Source of the DNA: Ruminococcus sp.
GTDB lineage: Bacteria; Bacillota; Clostridia; Oscillospirales; Acutalibacteraceae
Direction of reading: 5' to 3'
DNA: 64,000 nt
Assembly: GCA_022510945.1 (NCBI GenBank)
Contig: JAFLSK010000002.1
Span: forward strand, 33,911 to 97,910
Both the position numbers and the translations under genes were made by a program. The notes under the pieces were generated by a model, which was given only the letters and a program-made list of their open reading frames with translations, did not search any database and had not been told where the DNA came from. Below, one piece after another: positions 63,873-64,000 of this stretch (its first letter is position 1; each line of letters starts with the position of its first letter).

Positions 63873-64000
63873 GGACTGTTTTCTTAACGCCCTTTCGAAT
63901 CCCGCCGCTGGCGTGCGTTTCATCTATAGAAAACTTCCATCTCGCCTGTTGGGGCGTGGAGAAGGAGAAAAGTTTCTACAACGCTCCTCCCTAAAAATCG
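63873..64000 (+). repeat. Second element-end junction: right-end repeat, tRNA T-arm-like piece, left-end RNA
   Basis: GGACTGTTTTCTTAACGCCC plus TTTC (as at 57939), then TTCGAATCCCGCCGCTGGCG, which reads as the T-arm and acceptor strand of another tRNA, then from ~63912 a relative of the 44151 left end including CTCGCCTGTTG, GAGAAAAG and CTAAAAATCG. The window ends here; a tnpV-type gene may follow. Confidence 0.55.

Overview
The window is a low-to-moderate GC chromosomal segment from a spore-forming, anaerobic Clostridia of the Oscillospiraceae/Ruminococcus type. The evidence is the sporulation genes gpr and spoIIP, SpoIIIE/FtsK-type translocase, TepA and a Bce-type antimicrobial-peptide module, together with a cellulosome/amylosome-style dockerin protein with starch-binding modules next to a secreted GH13 amylase. 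Shine-Dalgarno sites are strong (AAGGAGG type) and were used to trim many ORF-track starts. The species is not identified.

Layout. 1-1146 (-): 5' part of a secreted papain-like protease that the ORF track missed because it runs off the edge. 1.3-8.8 kb: gpr, spoIIP, a Thr/Pro-rich membrane protein, dus, glyA, rarA and an Fe-alcohol dehydrogenase. 9.0-13.1 kb: a starch-use pair (CBM26-CBM26-dockerin protein and alpha-amylase). 13.2-14.7 kb: ECF sigma factor with a membrane partner. 14.8-23.9 kb: housekeeping run (yceD-rpmF, radical-SAM DUF512, der, plsY; HIT protein, PRTase, comEC, holA, rnmV). 23.9-34.8 kb: small membrane protein, CorC-type protein (-), tepA, uppP, a MITE-like insert, ftsK, ygiQ-type radical SAM, a stand-alone ComEC-type hydrolase, tyrS, mscL. 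34.9-39.5 kb: BceRS-BceAB-like module. 39.6-43.6 kb (-): aroK, pyk, htpG.

43.7-58.1 kb is the accessory part. It holds a promoter-RNA-terminator unit, an element-end junction with tRNA-Thr-like pieces, tnpV, a cysteine/methionine block (polar amino-acid ABC transporter divergent from metQNI plus a Cys/Met-metabolism PLP enzyme), a small operon (decayed gene, tcdA, nitrilase-like, ybaK-like), an unexplained structured RNA, and a tnpW-like gene with a large serine recombinase, ending at tRNA-Thr(CGU). Direct repeats related to the tRNA-Thr 3' end lie at both sides, so the whole 13.8 kb could be, or have been, one integrative element. 58.3-63.2 kb: XRE regulator, rpsO, pnp, GNAT, nitroreductase and a BrnTA-like toxin-antitoxin pair whose toxin mRNA looks leaderless. 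63.3-64.0 kb is a second copy of the RNA/XRE/element-end arrangement seen at 43.7-44.2 kb.

The best candidates for undescribed biology are: the duplicated ~165-nt rod-shaped RNA unit (43.77 and 63.37 kb), found in one copy directly before an XRE gene and in both copies before the same element-end junction; the ~325-nt promoter- and terminator-bounded structured RNA at 54.9-55.2 kb; the conserved, possibly switching RNA at the element left end; and a short leader ORF with a Cys-Cys pair plus shared GGAATT boxes in the divergent cysteine/methionine transport promoters. No CRISPR array, rRNA or replication origin was seen.
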